Part shown: piece after piece, positions 43,904-55,880 of the stretch
How the letters are laid out: each line of letters opens with the position of its first letter
Numbering within the stretch: position 1 is the stretch's first letter
NCBI GenBank assembly: GCA_022559845.1
Contig: CM040125.1
Coordinates: forward strand, 323,461,829 to 323,525,828
Direction of reading: 5' to 3'
From: Amorphophallus konjac
Taxonomy: Eukaryota; Streptophyta; Magnoliopsida; Alismatales; Araceae
DNA length: 64,000 nt
Position numbers and translations under genes: made by a program
The notes under the pieces: generated by a model
The model's input: the letters and a program-made list of their open reading frames with translations, nothing else
Database searches by the model: none
Told to the model about the DNA's origin: nothing

Positions 43904-46248
43904 CATTTTCATTTTCAATTACAAAACAATTGAAAGAAATTAGAGAATGGGAGGAGGGAACTATAGCTAGGGGGTTGCATGGCTCATTGAGCAGATCATG
44001 GTTGAAAATTTGGCATGGGCTGAAAGACCCACGCAAGAATGTGAGTAGAGAAGGGGACCTGGGAATATCATCAGATAAACGTCGGGTCCAAGAAAGAGTC
44101 AGCAGCAACGGCTGAGGAGAATGATCAGATAGAATGACGGAAAGCGATCCGTCAGTGGCAACTTCCTCTCGACGAGGAAAACTTGGAATTTTGATAATGT
44201 CAGTGACATCTTTTGGTACCTCGGAGATCAAAAGTGGCCCCTCTAAGTCTGGAGGCGAGAACATCTGCTGTAGCGCACTGGAAATATCATGTATATCAAA
44301 CCACTTGTTCCACTCGCAGTCCGGATCATCGTGTTTCCCCTTCTTTGCAGCCCTCGAGCAATCTTCAGCCAAGTAGGCAATATGCAATTTCCCGTATGAT
44401 TTCGGCACATAATCTCCCATTTGGATCACTGGCCCCTTTCTGAAATGGGAATACAAGGTCCATGTGAGAGGTTCCTCAGATACTTCAAATGTCCCTTCAA
44501 AGCCCAGGCCGGCTCTAAGGGTTAGCTTTGTCTTCTTTGGCAACCTCAGCCTCCCTTGTGATTGTGCCCCCAAACCTTTGCCCTGCTGGTAGCCAATATT
44601 TCTCATGATCTCCCATCCCTTAGAATGGGAAAGGTGACATGACTTTGATGTTAGAAACGGCTTATGTGTCACAGGGGCGCGGCGAGGGTCACACACATCT
44701 AGCAGTGAAAGAATTGGCCGGTGAGTTGGCCAAACAGAAGGTAATGAGGTATTAATAGCATCCACTGTAGAAAAGATGGGCATGCTATTTACCTTGATAA
44801 TCCAAGCCTTGTATGGAAACTTCAAGCACTGATGATTGGTGGAAGGCACCGCATTCATAACCTCAATGTAAGGGCGGCCCAGTATGGCCTTGAATGTGGG
44901 ATCCATATCAAGGATATGGAATTCCGTGAAGACTGATGCAGGGCCCAATTCTACATTCAAGATGACCATCCCCATTGGCGGCTTTTTGCTATTATCATAG
45001 GCCGTAACCGTGATTGATGAAGGCCTTATCTGTTCCGTGTCAACCCCACATGATTGGAGGGTGATCATAGAGATCACATTTATAGATGCACCAGTGTCCA
45101 CCAAACACGGGTCTACAGACACTCCATTGATCTTGACTGCAATACACAAAGCATATTTGCGAGCCTCCTTGGGGGCAAGCTCGTGGTGGTGAAAGATAAT
45201 AGCCGGTTGTGTATCAGTCGGTGTTAATACCGACGAGATCTTTTCCACTGGGAGATCCTCGTTTACCATGACCTTTTGGAGATACTCCATCAAGGCGTCT
45301 TGATGGGTTTTTGACCTCTTGATTAGCTCGAGAATGGAGATCCGAGCTGGTGTTTTATCCAAGTGTTTCAACAGGTCATATTGTGTCCCGGGGATAGACT
45401 CCTCTGGCTGTTCTTCGGTGTCTTTCTCCGGCTGAGATTGCTCGGGGACCTGACTGTTTTGGGGAAAAATCCGATGGAACATCCTTCCACTACGGAGCAC
45501 CATGGCTTGTGATTTTGGCGGCACCTTTATAGAGTTAGATATGGGGTTTAGCAAGGGTTCGAGGGGTAGTGGTGGAGGAACAATTGATGAAGCAGGGGCA
45601 ATAATAGGTGTAGGGGCTCTGATGAGTGGTTTGTTAGGTGGAGGCATGGTGGGAGTGGGTGAAGCCTCAGATGGACGGCGAATGATAAGGGGTTTAAAAG
45701 GTGGAGGCATAGTAGAGGTTGATGGTGTCCCGGATGGGTGATGAATAATGAGGGGTTTCGAGGGTAAAGGGGTTGTGGTGGAGGTAGATGGTGCCTCGGA
45801 AGGGTGTTGGACAATAATGGGTTTGTTTAGTGGAGGCGGAATGAAGGCGGATGATGAAGTGGAGGCGTGAGGGATAATGAGAGGTTTTGGGGGTAACGGT
45901 GTTATGGTGGAAGTGGAGGGTGTTTGCTGGAGACTCGAAGGGAGGTCATCAGTAGCGACGCGGATGAGAGGACGTGATGTCAGTGGAAATGAGTAAGGTA
46001 TTACTGCGGGTTGTGCTACGGGTGGAGGATAGACAGGTGCGGGACGAATAAGGCGTGGGGATTGGATAGGAACGTGATTGGTGACAAGGACAGAGCCGCT
46101 TTCCGTATGCCAATCCTGCCCTCTTCCGACCTCCAGGAAGGAAGAGATGGGGTTGACTTGGTGGTTAGGTTGTTGGTGCGCCGGTAACGGATTCTGGAGG
46201 ATGCCCATATTCGGCTGTTGTTGTGGTGCCTGCTGAGGCTGTTGTTGC

Positions 46249-46317
<69 letters not shown>

Positions 46318-47087
46318 CTAAGAGGAGGTCTCCTGGCCTTCATCATGGTGATGCATCGCCTCATTTCATCCCAATCTATTTGATGTTCATCATTCATATC
46401 ATAGATATAATCTCTGAAATGAAAACAGTTTTCCACTGTATGACCCGGCTGTCTATGGAAGACACAATATCTGGAAGTGTCGACGTTCGTGGGCCATATG
46501 ACTTTTTCCTTGGGCAAGGTGAGGAAATTAGCAGCCATGAGAGCATTAAAGATGTCCGGCAATGACTCCGGCAAAGGTGGGTAATGAGCTCTCCTAGGGC
46601 CGATCGGCCTTCTCTGTTGTTGGAGGCCATAATCCCCGGGTGGTGGAACCTGATTATATTGAGGAGGTCGCTGTTGTTGTTGTTGGAGATGGAGCGGTTG
46701 AGGCATATTGTTCTGGAAGAGATTGTTTTGTGGGGGAGGACGATAGGGTTGCTGACCTTGTTGCTCCTGATGAAAGGGGAATTGTGGGGGTTGTGGGGGC
46801 CTAGGGTTAGCTTGCTGGTTGGGATAGCCAACCGCGCCCACTTGTTCATTTGTTACAACCCCTTCTGTTACCCCACCTTGGGCACCCGTGCCCGGCTTCC
46901 TAAACACCTTTGGCTTTGGTGGCTCGAACATATGCATGAGGGGAGAATCTTTCAGCTGTGTTTGGATATATCGAGCCCTCTCATACAATTCCTCCATAGT
47001 GGTGAGCTTGTTCATTGCCAGGACGTGTCTAAATTGTGGAGTGGCATTAGACACGACCATCTTTACTTGCTCTGATTCTGAAATGGG
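43904..47087 (-). pseudogene. gag-pro: gag C-terminus, protease and G-patch of element B
   Basis: An open frame of more than 1000 codons. In order: a capsid end (TPQFRHVLAMNKL), Gln/Pro-rich spacer, zinc-knuckle-like CVFHRQPGHTVENC (near 46440-46480), a poly-Gln run (46218-46318), a Pro-rich linker with repeated KPLII phrases, LRSGRMFHRIFPQ, the protease DTGASINVIS (near 45060-45110), FHILDMDPTFKAILGRPYI and a G-patch (GWEIMRNIGYQQGKGLG, near 44560-44610). It is separated from the first gag segment by a one-base deletion near 47087, by comparison with A. Confidence 0.85.
46218..46318 (-). repeat. CAA/CAG microsatellite encoding poly-Gln in gag (B)
   Basis: More than 30 CAA/CAG triplets on the coding strand between the zinc knuckle and the protease. 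On the + strand it appears as a false poly-Leu ORF. Confidence 0.95.
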
Positions 47088-48196
47088 TCTCTCATTTTCT
47101 CTGCCAAGGATCTCCACCGATCGGCAAATTGGATGAAATCTTCGTCCGGCTTCATTTTTTCAGCCACTAGGTCGGTAATAGAGAAGGAGGGACCGACCCT
47201 ATCCCGATATTTCTGTAAGAATTTCCTCTGGACTACGTCGAAGTTCTCAGCCTCACTCGGCTCTAGGGAATAGAACCATTCTAAGGCGGGACCATCCAAT
47301 GATCTCCTGAAGAGGTATGCCAATGATCTTTGATCGTTCTGCCAAAACGAGGACTCATACATGAAGTCCTTTAGATGAATGAAGGGGTTGCCTGTGCCGG
47401 TGTACCGTCGGTACGTTGGCATTTCAGAAGGAGGGAGATGGAATACTGGAAGGATTGGTAAAGAGATCTCAGGCGCGGATTTGACATCCACGATCTTTTT
47501 GAAATCTCGGAATTGTTCGTCCATCTTGTTCATCCTATGAAGGAGAGATTGAGTGACCTCATTGTAAGGAGCAGGTTGTGGTGGCCACTGAGGCCTCGCA
47601 GAAGCCTGAGAAGGGAATTCCGGATGAGAGAGAGGTTGTGACATATCAGCAAATGGAACTGACTGAAATGTCGTATGAGGAATTGGTGGGACTTGAGATT
47701 GGGGAGGTAATTGGAAAGGGGGAGGTTGCAGATGTGACATATCAGTAAATGGAACTGACTGAAATGTTGGATGAAGAATTGGTGGAACTTGAGACTGGGG
47801 AGGTAATTGGAAAGAGGGAGGCTGCAAACTTGTCTGCACAAGAGGGAATGAGGGAGGGATTGCCTGTGCGGGCTCTTGAATAGAGAGAGCAACGGGTGTC
47901 GGATTTTGAGGAGTAGGATCAACAGATTTCCCTTTCAAGACGGCCTGAAAGGCTCGGATCTGATCGGAATTGAGTTGTGTGTTCGCGAGAACACCTAGCA
48001 AGGAGGAAATATCTTGTGGTGGGGATGCTTCCCCAACGGCGGCTCGCACCTCATGTGAGGGCTCACGGGAGGAACCTGCGTCCTCAGCAGGGACATGTGT
48101 CCCCTGGTGACTCGGGGTCGGATTCTGACCGTTCCCGGACATTTCTTGATCTTTTTCGGAACGTGAGATTTTGCCGGAACGCAATATCATACACAC
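47087..48196 (-). pseudogene. gag: gag N-terminal segment of element B
   Basis: Start at 48196 (MCMILRSGK), sharing LRSGK with A's start. A low-complexity Pro/Gln/Ser-rich N-terminus includes two near-identical repeats (FQSVPFTDMSHLQPPPFQLP type). The capsid core follows: FHLPPSEMPTYRRYTGTGNP, FIHLKDFMYESSFWQ and GPALEWFYSLEPSE. The frame ends just after AEKM, where the deletion near 47087 shifts it. Confidence 0.85.
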
Positions 48197-48421
48197 TCAA
48201 ACCAAGAACAAAGATTAACAAACAAGTTGATGTTTAACGCCTTTTTGTGTTTTCTTTTATTTTCCCCCTTTTTTCTTTTTCTTTCTAATTAAAATGTAAT
48301 AACATAAACACTCAAACCATTAGCAAAGATTAACAAACAAGTTGATGTTTAACGCCTTTTTTGTTTTCTTTTGGTTTTCCCCTTTTTTCTTTTTTTTTTC
48401 TAATCTAATGTTCACACCACA
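48194..48421 (-). repeat. 114-bp tandem duplication at the gag start (B)
   Basis: ACACTCAAACC...GATTAACAAACAAGTTGATG and TTTAACGCCTTTT occur at 48194-48307 and 48308-48421. The first copy directly abuts the gag ATG. Confidence 0.85.
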
Positions 48422-48877
48422 GGAGGGACCTTAGTTGCAATATTGATTTTCACCGTGTGATCTAAGGACACTCGACTCACCACGAATGGGTTAACTATCT
48501 CCAGGGAACTTCAGTGGTACAACCAGCCCAGTGAACGAAGAGGGAATCCTTCGATGTCGGGGACTTACGGAGGTCCCAGTGGAGGAGATCCTAGTCCGTC
48601 GAGAGGAATTCCCGACGGAGAGTCCTTCCTTCACCAGGAAAAGGTGATCCTAAAAAAATGGAACAAAAGAAATAAAAATAAAAGGGAGATGATATGCAAT
48701 GCAGTGCTGAATTTAACAGGAGATATATAAACAGACAACAAATATATGCAATAAAAGAAATTAAACAAACATCACAACACTCCTTTTCTGCAATGATAAG
48801 AATCTCTTCAGACTTCTAGGGGACTCTGGAGTAATGCACGTAGTGCACGAGGGGTGAAATTGGAATGCCAAGAGTGA

Positions 48878-49206
48878 TAGCGGGAACACAAATATAGCGC
48901 ACGCGGGTGCAATCAGGAGGGGCACACGTGGGTGCCAAGTGGAGGGGGTGCTACTGAGAGCACAAATGTAGCGCACGAGGGCGTAATCAGGAGGGGCACA
49001 CGTGGGTGCCGAATGGAGGGGCACGCGTGGGTGCCGAGTGGAGGGGCACACGTGGGTGCCGAATGGAGGGGCACACGTGGGTGCCGAGTGGAGTGCTAAT
49101 GGGAGCACGAATGTGGCGCACGCGGGCGCAATCAGGAGGGGCACACGTGGGTGCCGAGTGGAGGGGCACACGTGGGTGCCGAATGGAGGGGCACACGTGG
49201 GTGCCG
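48878..49206. repeat. 25-bp CACGTG-containing tandem array in the B leader
   Basis: Units of GCACACGTGGGTGCCGAATG followed by GAGGG occur at 48922, 48996, 49021, 49046, 49071, 49141, 49166 and 49191. They are interspersed with three copies of a second unit, AGCACGAATGTGGCGCACGC followed by GGGCGCAATCAGGAGGG (near 48880, 48958 and 49103). Most units contain ACGTGGG, a G-box-like core. It lies between the PBS and gag. Confidence 0.9.
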
Positions 49207-49239
49207 AAAATATGTGGGTAACCAGAGGAAACAAAAGAA

Positions 49240-49257
49240 GTCCCACCGTGATCGCCA
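49240..49257 (-). promoter_or_regulatory. primer binding site of element B
   Basis: On the - strand TGGCGATCACGGTGGGAC, 6 bases inside the 5' LTR. It begins TGG, as required for the CCA end of a tRNA. Ogre-type elements often use a tRNA-Arg with a TGGCGACTCC-like PBS; I do not assign the tRNA here. Confidence 0.65.
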
Positions 49258-49900
49258 AAAAGGTGTAGACGGCAAAAGAGTGTCGTCCACCCTCGGGGGA
49301 AAGAAACGATGATGTAAAGTAATGATGAAAAGGTGATTGTCAGAGAGGTGGAGACGGCAAGGGACGTCCACCCTCGTCTGTCCTAAGAGATGGAAATGAC
49401 GAGATCAGCTCAAGAAGAGAAAGAACATAAAGGAGAGAAAGGAAAGAAGGATGCGAAACGGACTCCGGTACGTGGCGGAGATAGGGGTCGGAAGACCCTC
49501 TCGCGTAAACTGACCCCTTTCCGGTAAGCGTGACTTACCGTTCCACGAGCAATTTTTCATATACCGGAGAATCCGAGACTCTAAGTAACAGAAATGGGGA
49601 GGCACGAAGACTCAGAAATCGCAATGGAATATCATTCTCCAGACAATTACAAGGTTAATACGAACCAAGACGCACCACCACAGGACATTGGTCTTTGTGG
49701 GGTTCTAACAGCAATATAATATTATCAGCAATAATGAATGTATATGTATATATTAAGACCACCGCAAGACATTGGCCTTACGGGATTTTTATTGCAGCAT
49801 AAATAATAAATATTATATGTACATACATAAGACCACCGCGAGGTATTACTCTCCGCGGGGTTTCGACAGAAATTAAAGGAATAGAACCACAGAATGAAAA

Positions 49901-50386
49901 GGCTTCGCGAGGAATGACTTCCGTCACGTACACCTTCGCGAGGAATTACTTCCGTCGCAGGGTTTAGACAGAAATCAAAGGGAAAAAAATGACAAAATAA
50001 AAGGCTTCGCGAGGAATGACTTCCGTCACGTACACCTTCGCGAGGAATGACTTCCGTCGCAGGGTTTAGACAGGAATTAAAGGAATGAAATGACAAAATA
50101 AAAAAAGGCTTCGCGAGGAATGACTTCCGTCACGTATACCTTCGCGAGGAATGACTTCCGTCGCAGGGTTTAGACAGGAATTAAAGGAATGAAATGACAG
50201 AATAAAAAAAAAGGCTTCGCGAGGAATGACTTCCGTTACGTACACCTTCGCGAGGAATGACTTCCGTCGCAGGGTTTAGACAGGAATTAAAGGAATGAAA
50301 TGACAGAATAAAAAAAAAGGCTTCGCGAGGAATGACTTCCGTCACGTACACCTTCGCGAGGAATGACTTCCGTCGCAGGATTTAAA
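49901..50386. repeat. about 105-bp tandem repeat in the B 5' LTR, five units
   Basis: Counterpart of 27915-28397, same number of units. Confidence 0.9.
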
Positions 50387-51679
50387 CAAAAAGGAAAATT
50401 GACAGGAAAGAAAAGGGGAAGGGGATGTGATCGCCAGGGGCTGAGAGCCCCACAGGAAATGTCTGATCGCGTTCGCCGCCGAAGCGGGAGCAGTGCGGGT
50501 CCTCTCTTCCTCTTCGATCGGCCGGCCGACGAAGAGGGCCTTGCTTTGGTTACCCTGATTTTACTATTCTTTTTTGTTATTATATTTTTTTTTGGGGTTT
50601 TGTTGCTTTTATTGTTTTTTTATGCTTTTATGCCTTTTTTAGAGAAAGATGAGAGAGCAAAGAGAGAAATCGGGTGATAGATGGTAGAATAAGGTAGTAC
50701 GATATAGGAAAAGAATACTAAGAAAATATAGACAGGATGAAAATTTTATTTTAGATAAGACAGAGAAGAACGGAGATGGAGTTTTAACGATATATAATAC
50801 TAATAAGGGAGAGGAGATAGACTTATTGTTAAACGAAACGTAAAGGAGGATGAAGATGGAAATTTAACAACAAATAATAATGATGAAGGAAAGAACTAGG
50901 ATAGATGAGAGAGACAATAGCCGGGTACCTCAAAAGGAGGGATGACCTCCTACTCTTTTGGTCGATGGAAGAAGCGGGATCCCCGACTGGTTAACCCTGC
51001 ACGGAAAACAAATGAAGAGAAACAACAACGAGATAAGGACGACGGTGGTGTAGCATCAATTCTTTAGAAGCTGATATTGAGAATAGCATAAGAGAACACT
51101 AACCTGGTTGGTAGTATTTAAAAACCCCTTTTAGACATGAAAAGGTAGGTAGATGATATGATGAATGAACAAAGAGGGGTCTCTCAGGAAGAGAGACACT
51201 ATATGAACTACAAGTAATGCATGCATATGTAACTAACTGAATGAAAACCAGACAACAAGGGGGGAGAAAACTTATTCAGAGATGGATGATGGGCTTTGGA
51301 TGAGCTTCTTCGGCAAGGTGAGGATGAACCAGGCACGCAGCACAGCAGAACAGCTTCCCTAGTGCACTTGACCACCCAGGGAACTCAACCTTCTTCATTT
51401 CACGGGCTTCAACACTGATCAGTCTGGAGCATCTCTTTCATTCCATACGGACACATACACGCACTTACACACACGCATCTGCAAGAACACTCATGCATGC
51501 ATACCTATATATACACATAAGAATATACTTACGAAAGATAGATTGGAGGAGAGAGAGTTGGAGAGAGAAAGGAAGAGGGAGGGAACGACTCTTCCCCCTT
51601 TTTTTTAGAAATTTTTTTTATATTAGTTTTATATATATGCAGCATATATATGCAGAGAATATATAAGAATTATATAAGA

Positions 51680-51696
51680 GGTATATATATATAATG

Positions 51697-51740
<44 letters not shown>
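51680..51740. repeat. (TA)n microsatellite in the B 5' LTR
   Basis: A long TA run, longer than its counterpart near 29708-29748. Confidence 0.9.
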
Positions 51741-51743
<3 letters not shown>

Positions 51744-53485
51744 AGTGAGAGAGAACGTGATAGGGGGAGGGAGTGAAAGGAGTAAAAATAAAATAAAAGA
51801 GAGAGACAGTGAGGGAGAGAGAGAGAGACACGTGAGAGAGGGAGAGAGAGGGAGGAGTGAGAAGCAGGGGGAGGGATAAAGAAATAAAATAAAAAGATGG
51901 GGAAAAAAAAGAAGAAAAGAACGAGAGGGGGGAGATCAGAGAGAGTAACGAGAGGGAGAAAGAGAGAGAGGGTAACAGGGAGAGGGATTTTAAAAAAAAA
52001 GAATGAGAGAGAGATCGAGATAGCAGGAGAGGAGAGGGGGAGGGGAGAAAAAAAAGAATAAATAAAAAAAGAGAGAGTGAGAGGGGGGCGCGAAACAGAA
52101 GAGGGAGAGAGGGAGAGAGAGAGAGAGAGAGCCGCAGTGCGGCGAGAGAGAAAGAGAGAGAGAGTGAAAGGGGTAGTGAGAGAGGGGGGTCGTCGGTGGC
52201 GGTGGCCGCAGCAGGGAGGGCGGCGGTGCACGGCGAACGGTGGCGAGGGAGGCCGCGTGGCGAGCTGGAGGCGGCGTCGGGGTAGTGGTGCTGGCGAGCT
52301 GGAGGCGGCGTCGGGGGCGGGAGCAGCGCCCGAGACGGGCCGGAGATGGGAGCGGCAGCGGCGGCGGGGGGAGCAGGCGGTGGCCGGGGCTCGTGCGGCA
52401 GCGTGCGGGGGCGGAGCGTGGCGGTGGCCGGGGCTCGGGCGGCAGCGTGTGGGCTGCGACGGGGGCCACGGCCGGCGGCGTCGGGAGCGGCTGGGCGGCC
52501 GGAGTGCGGCGGTGGAGGCGGGATGCGGCGGGTGCCGCGGCCAGAACAAAAGGGCCGTTGCGGCCCTAGAGTTCAAAAGGGGGGGCACGGGCGACGAGGC
52601 CCCCCCTGCGAACTCACGAAAGAACTTTTTTTTTTTATTTTTTTTACACGAAAGAGGGAGAGAGAGGTTGAGGGAAAGAGAAGAAAATGGAGAGAGAAGG
52701 AGAGAAAGTGAGAGGAGAATGGGGGAGAGGGGGGAAGAGAATGAAGGCGTGAGAGTGAGAGAGAAAGGGAGAAAACCGTGAGAGAAAGGGAGATAACAGA
52801 GGGAGAATGAAGGAAACAGGGAGAGAGAGATGGAGGGGAAAAGAGAGAGGAGAGGAGCAGAGAGGGAATACGGGAGAGAACTGAGGGAGAGTGAAGGCCA
52901 GAGAAAGTCAGAGGGGGAAGGAGAGAAGCAGAGAGTGAAGGAGAGGGTCGGTTCGCAGTGGGCTCCGAGGGGGTCTCGTGGGTGCATGCAAAAAGGGGGG
53001 TATGTGTGTATGGTGAGGGGCTTGCGATGGGGTGATGGGTTACGGAGGAGGTGAGAAGGAGAGAGGGAGAGTGTGTTAAAGAGAGGGGGCAAGATCCGGA
53101 CAAGGTGGGAAGAGATTAAAAAGTAATAAAGGATGGGGTCAAAATTTGTTTATTTAGTCTTAGAATAAGAAGGGGCCAGGCCCATGATCACATGAGCCCA
53201 TTAACACTTAATAAACTTCCCTTTATTTATTTATTCTTAGAATAAGAATGGGCCAAGCCCATTAACACACTTATTATTATTTTTTTTGTATTATTATTAT
53301 TTTTTTATGTAGAAAAGAGAATAGCCACAAGCCCATTAACAGGAGTCTCATTAAGAAACGACAATCGAGGTTTACTAGATGAAAATTGGAGGTCACTCAG
53401 CTAACTTAACCGTGCGAGCCACTTTGGGGCGTCTTAGTGTAATACGGGATTTACTCAACGCAATGTTTAAAATGCCGTGTCTACA

Positions 53486-53490
53486 AACGC
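53486..53490. repeat. target site duplication of element B, right copy
   Basis: AACGC directly after the LTR end TCTACA, identical to 27273-27277. Confidence 0.9.
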
Positions 53491-55449
53491 GCTCTGTCTG
53501 GGTAGTGGGTTCAGGAATGCGCCATTCTTGGTAAGTGCGTTCTTATGGGCCGCTCGCCATGCGGGTTTGGGTCCGTGGGAGTCGAGTGATTGTACTCCCC
53601 TTGGGCCGTGTGTGTGTCGGATACCCCTTGGAGTTCCGTGACAGTGTCTTTGGGTGTCCGAAGGTTTTATTTACCTCGATTAGCATGCCTCGTGGGTTCA
53701 GGGGTCCGGTGACCCTCTGTGTGTGTTCCAGGCTTTGTGTTACGCTGGATCGAGTCACTGTGTATCGGTGTGAGTGCGGTGGGGTTCCCCTGCATGTCGT
53801 GGGTTTCTGCAGAAGATGATTCCTGAGTGGGCCAAGTGTTTGGCCTTGGACTGCGAGTCCAGTTCCCAGCCTAGGGCTGGAGGTTTTCCGCTTTTCCCTA
53901 GGATGGGGAATCAGCGTGGCGACTTATGAGCTACCTAGGGAATTGTGCTTCTGTGCTTTCCACGTGGGCCATGTGTGTGGCATGTGGACTTTGAGTCCAA
54001 TTACCCAGCCTGGGGCTGGAGGGTTTCTTAGTTCCCTTTTCGAGGGAATGGTCTTGACGGCTCATAGGTTGCCTCGGTATTCGTGCTATCCTGGTTTTAG
54101 ACCTAGAGATTAGGCTAGATTAACGGCATTGTACCGTCACGTACGACGGTCTTGACCCTGAGTCTTGTGACTCAAGGACCGTTGGAGTTAGTGAGTCTAG
54201 AGGACCGTCCAGAGTCCCGTGGCTCGTCGCCACTTGGTCCTTCTCGACTTTCGCACAGGGTGCGTGTGTGGTTCTTGGAGTTTCTCCTTGGAGAGTGGTC
54301 ACACCAGTGACTCCCCACTAGTCGTAGCCTTCTGACATGCAAGTGGTCCCACCAGGGAGTGGTGGCGAGGCTATCCCAAAAGACAGTTTTGAGGCTTGTT
54401 ACCGTTGGGCCCCACATTTGACGCCAGAGTCTGACTGAGGGGAAAACCAGTCAGAGGGCCAGACCTAGGACGTGTGGTCTATGTGTGCACAAGTGGTTGG
54501 GGGCAGTGGACCCGCCCCGGCAAGCACGACCCCAGCTAGTCGCTTGTTCTGTGGTTAGTTGTACGGTGTCTCAATTCCCGCTGGGCCGGAGGGAGACACC
54601 TAAGGTGCGGTCTAAGTCGTCAGTGGATGCATCTGGCCTTGCTTCTAGTGGGCAGGTACTACTGTCACGTGAGACGTGATTCTCCTGTTTCCCAGTGCCG
54701 TTTCTCGTCTACGAGACGTGGTTTTCTGGACCGTCTGATGTTTCCGAGTTAGTGGCCAGGGTGTTAGTAGCTTCACCGAGGTTGCGTCTGGTTAGTACGC
54801 TGCCTGCGACCAGGTGGTCGGGGTTGCACCTTGGACAGCGTGTCCAGGTTGGCCTTGTCATGGGAGACAGGCCTCTATGGTGAAGTTGCCGTAGGTTTTG
54901 CCTCGGTAAGCGGTGTCAGTGTGGTTCGGTTCCCATTGGCAAGATCGGGATTCCTCTTTCTACTTGACCAGTACAGTAGGAGTAGTTGTAGTGCCGAGTT
55001 TTGACCGGCCACCGAGTTACTGTTCCTGCTGCTACTGTTGTTCTTGTAGTTACTACTTTCCGTGCCGCCGTTGTTCTCAGTTGGGGTTCCGCGGGATCCC
55101 TACTGAGCCAGTGACAGGAGGCTCACCCGTACGTTTCAGGTGCGGCGGTTCTTCCTCGAGGTTCGAGGGTGCTGTTCGGAGGTTCTTAGTTGCCAGCTCA
55201 CCGGGCCGAGTGTTCAATTGGCATGTGGTACGTTTTACTGCTTTAGACTATACTTTCTGTTGGACTGGACTCTGTTGTAGTTGTTGTTTATTTATTTCTA
55301 TTAATTGTTGAATTATCCTACTTTATTTCCTATTTCTTTGTACCTCCACACTCCTTTTAGACCTTCCGAGCCCTCCCGGCTCGTGGGCGGCGGGCCAGGA
55401 TTCGAATTGTATCGGGTTCTTCCTGGTATCCGGATCTTGGGTCGTCACA

Positions 55450-55880
55450 GATGGAATCTTCTTCCCACTGTGGGGATGTTGGCTTGTCGGGCACAGGTCC
55501 TGAAACTTTCATGGCATGGAGGGTCCACAGTCGTCTCTTCCTTTCTTGGGGCCAGGCCCCTTTCCTTCTCCATTTCCACTCCATCACGTGTAGGGCGGTG
55601 ATGGACTGGTGCATCTTGGTGAGTGGGTTGGATCTTCTTAGGGACCCAAACCTACTTGAACTTCTTTGGCCTAGGGCCAGCTTCTCATGGCCATGGCGGC
55701 CGGGTTCTTCTTTCTCAGCTCTCCTCCCAGAGAGGGCCTGGTAGGAGTTGTAAATAGGTACGGCGGGGATGACCCGATTCGGGACCACCTGAGCGTCGCA
55801 TCCGTCCAGAAGACGTGAACTCCACCGATTAGCATGGATTTATCGGACACGGAGAGGCATCCGGTAACAATAGCAGTATT
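55450..55880. other. unclassified sequence right of the Tekay-type LTR
   Basis: I recognise no domain, repeat or promoter here. ORFs on both strands are short and lack support. Confidence 0.3.

Larger units (their letters stand above)
27278..53485 (-). mobile_element. Element B: complete 26.2-kb Tat-lineage Ty3/gypsy element
   Basis: Two LTRs of about 4.22 kb in direct repeat, 5-bp target duplications, a PBS, a purine-rich tract, gag-pol on the - strand and an intact PMD plus DUF7745-like gene pair on the + strand between pol and the 3' LTR (left). Very long LTRs, two RNase H domains and the pro-RT frame break recall Ogre-like Tat elements. The LTRs differ only at scattered bases and microsatellite lengths, so insertion was recent. 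Gag-pol has at least two single-base frameshifts, so this copy needs help in trans or is newly dead. Confidence 0.92.
49264..53485 (-). mobile_element. 5' LTR of element B
   Basis: Same borders and internal order as the 3' LTR (27278-31497). The tandem array is at 49901-50386 and the TA microsatellite (about 51680-51740) is longer than in the other LTR. A short deletion near 50573 and single-base changes are the only differences noticed. Confidence 0.92.
26034..55449 (+). mobile_element. Tekay/Del-type LTR split by insertion of element B
   Basis: The LTR starts TGTAATGCCCCGTG (26034), has a TATA box (TATATATA near 26416) and runs to 27277. It resumes at 53491 after element B and ends GGGTCGTCACA at 55449. 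Joined length is about 3.2 kb. Tekay LTRs typically begin TGTAA and end with GTCGTCACA or GTCGTTACA. The second part has no convincing ORF. Confidence 0.65.

Noticed and set aside
46218..46565. poly-Leu ORF on the + strand
   Set aside because: Reverse strand of the poly-Gln run in gag of element B.
48761..49258. repetitive ORFs (THVCPS-like repeats) on both strands
   Set aside because: Translation of the 25-bp leader array; open in several frames because the unit is short and regular.
51629..53092. 487-codon ORF on the - strand of the B 5' LTR (and shorter equivalents in the 3' LTR)
   Set aside because: Ser/Pro/Leu repeats from GA-rich and GC-rich low-complexity DNA plus a TA microsatellite; not maintained in the same frame in the other LTR.
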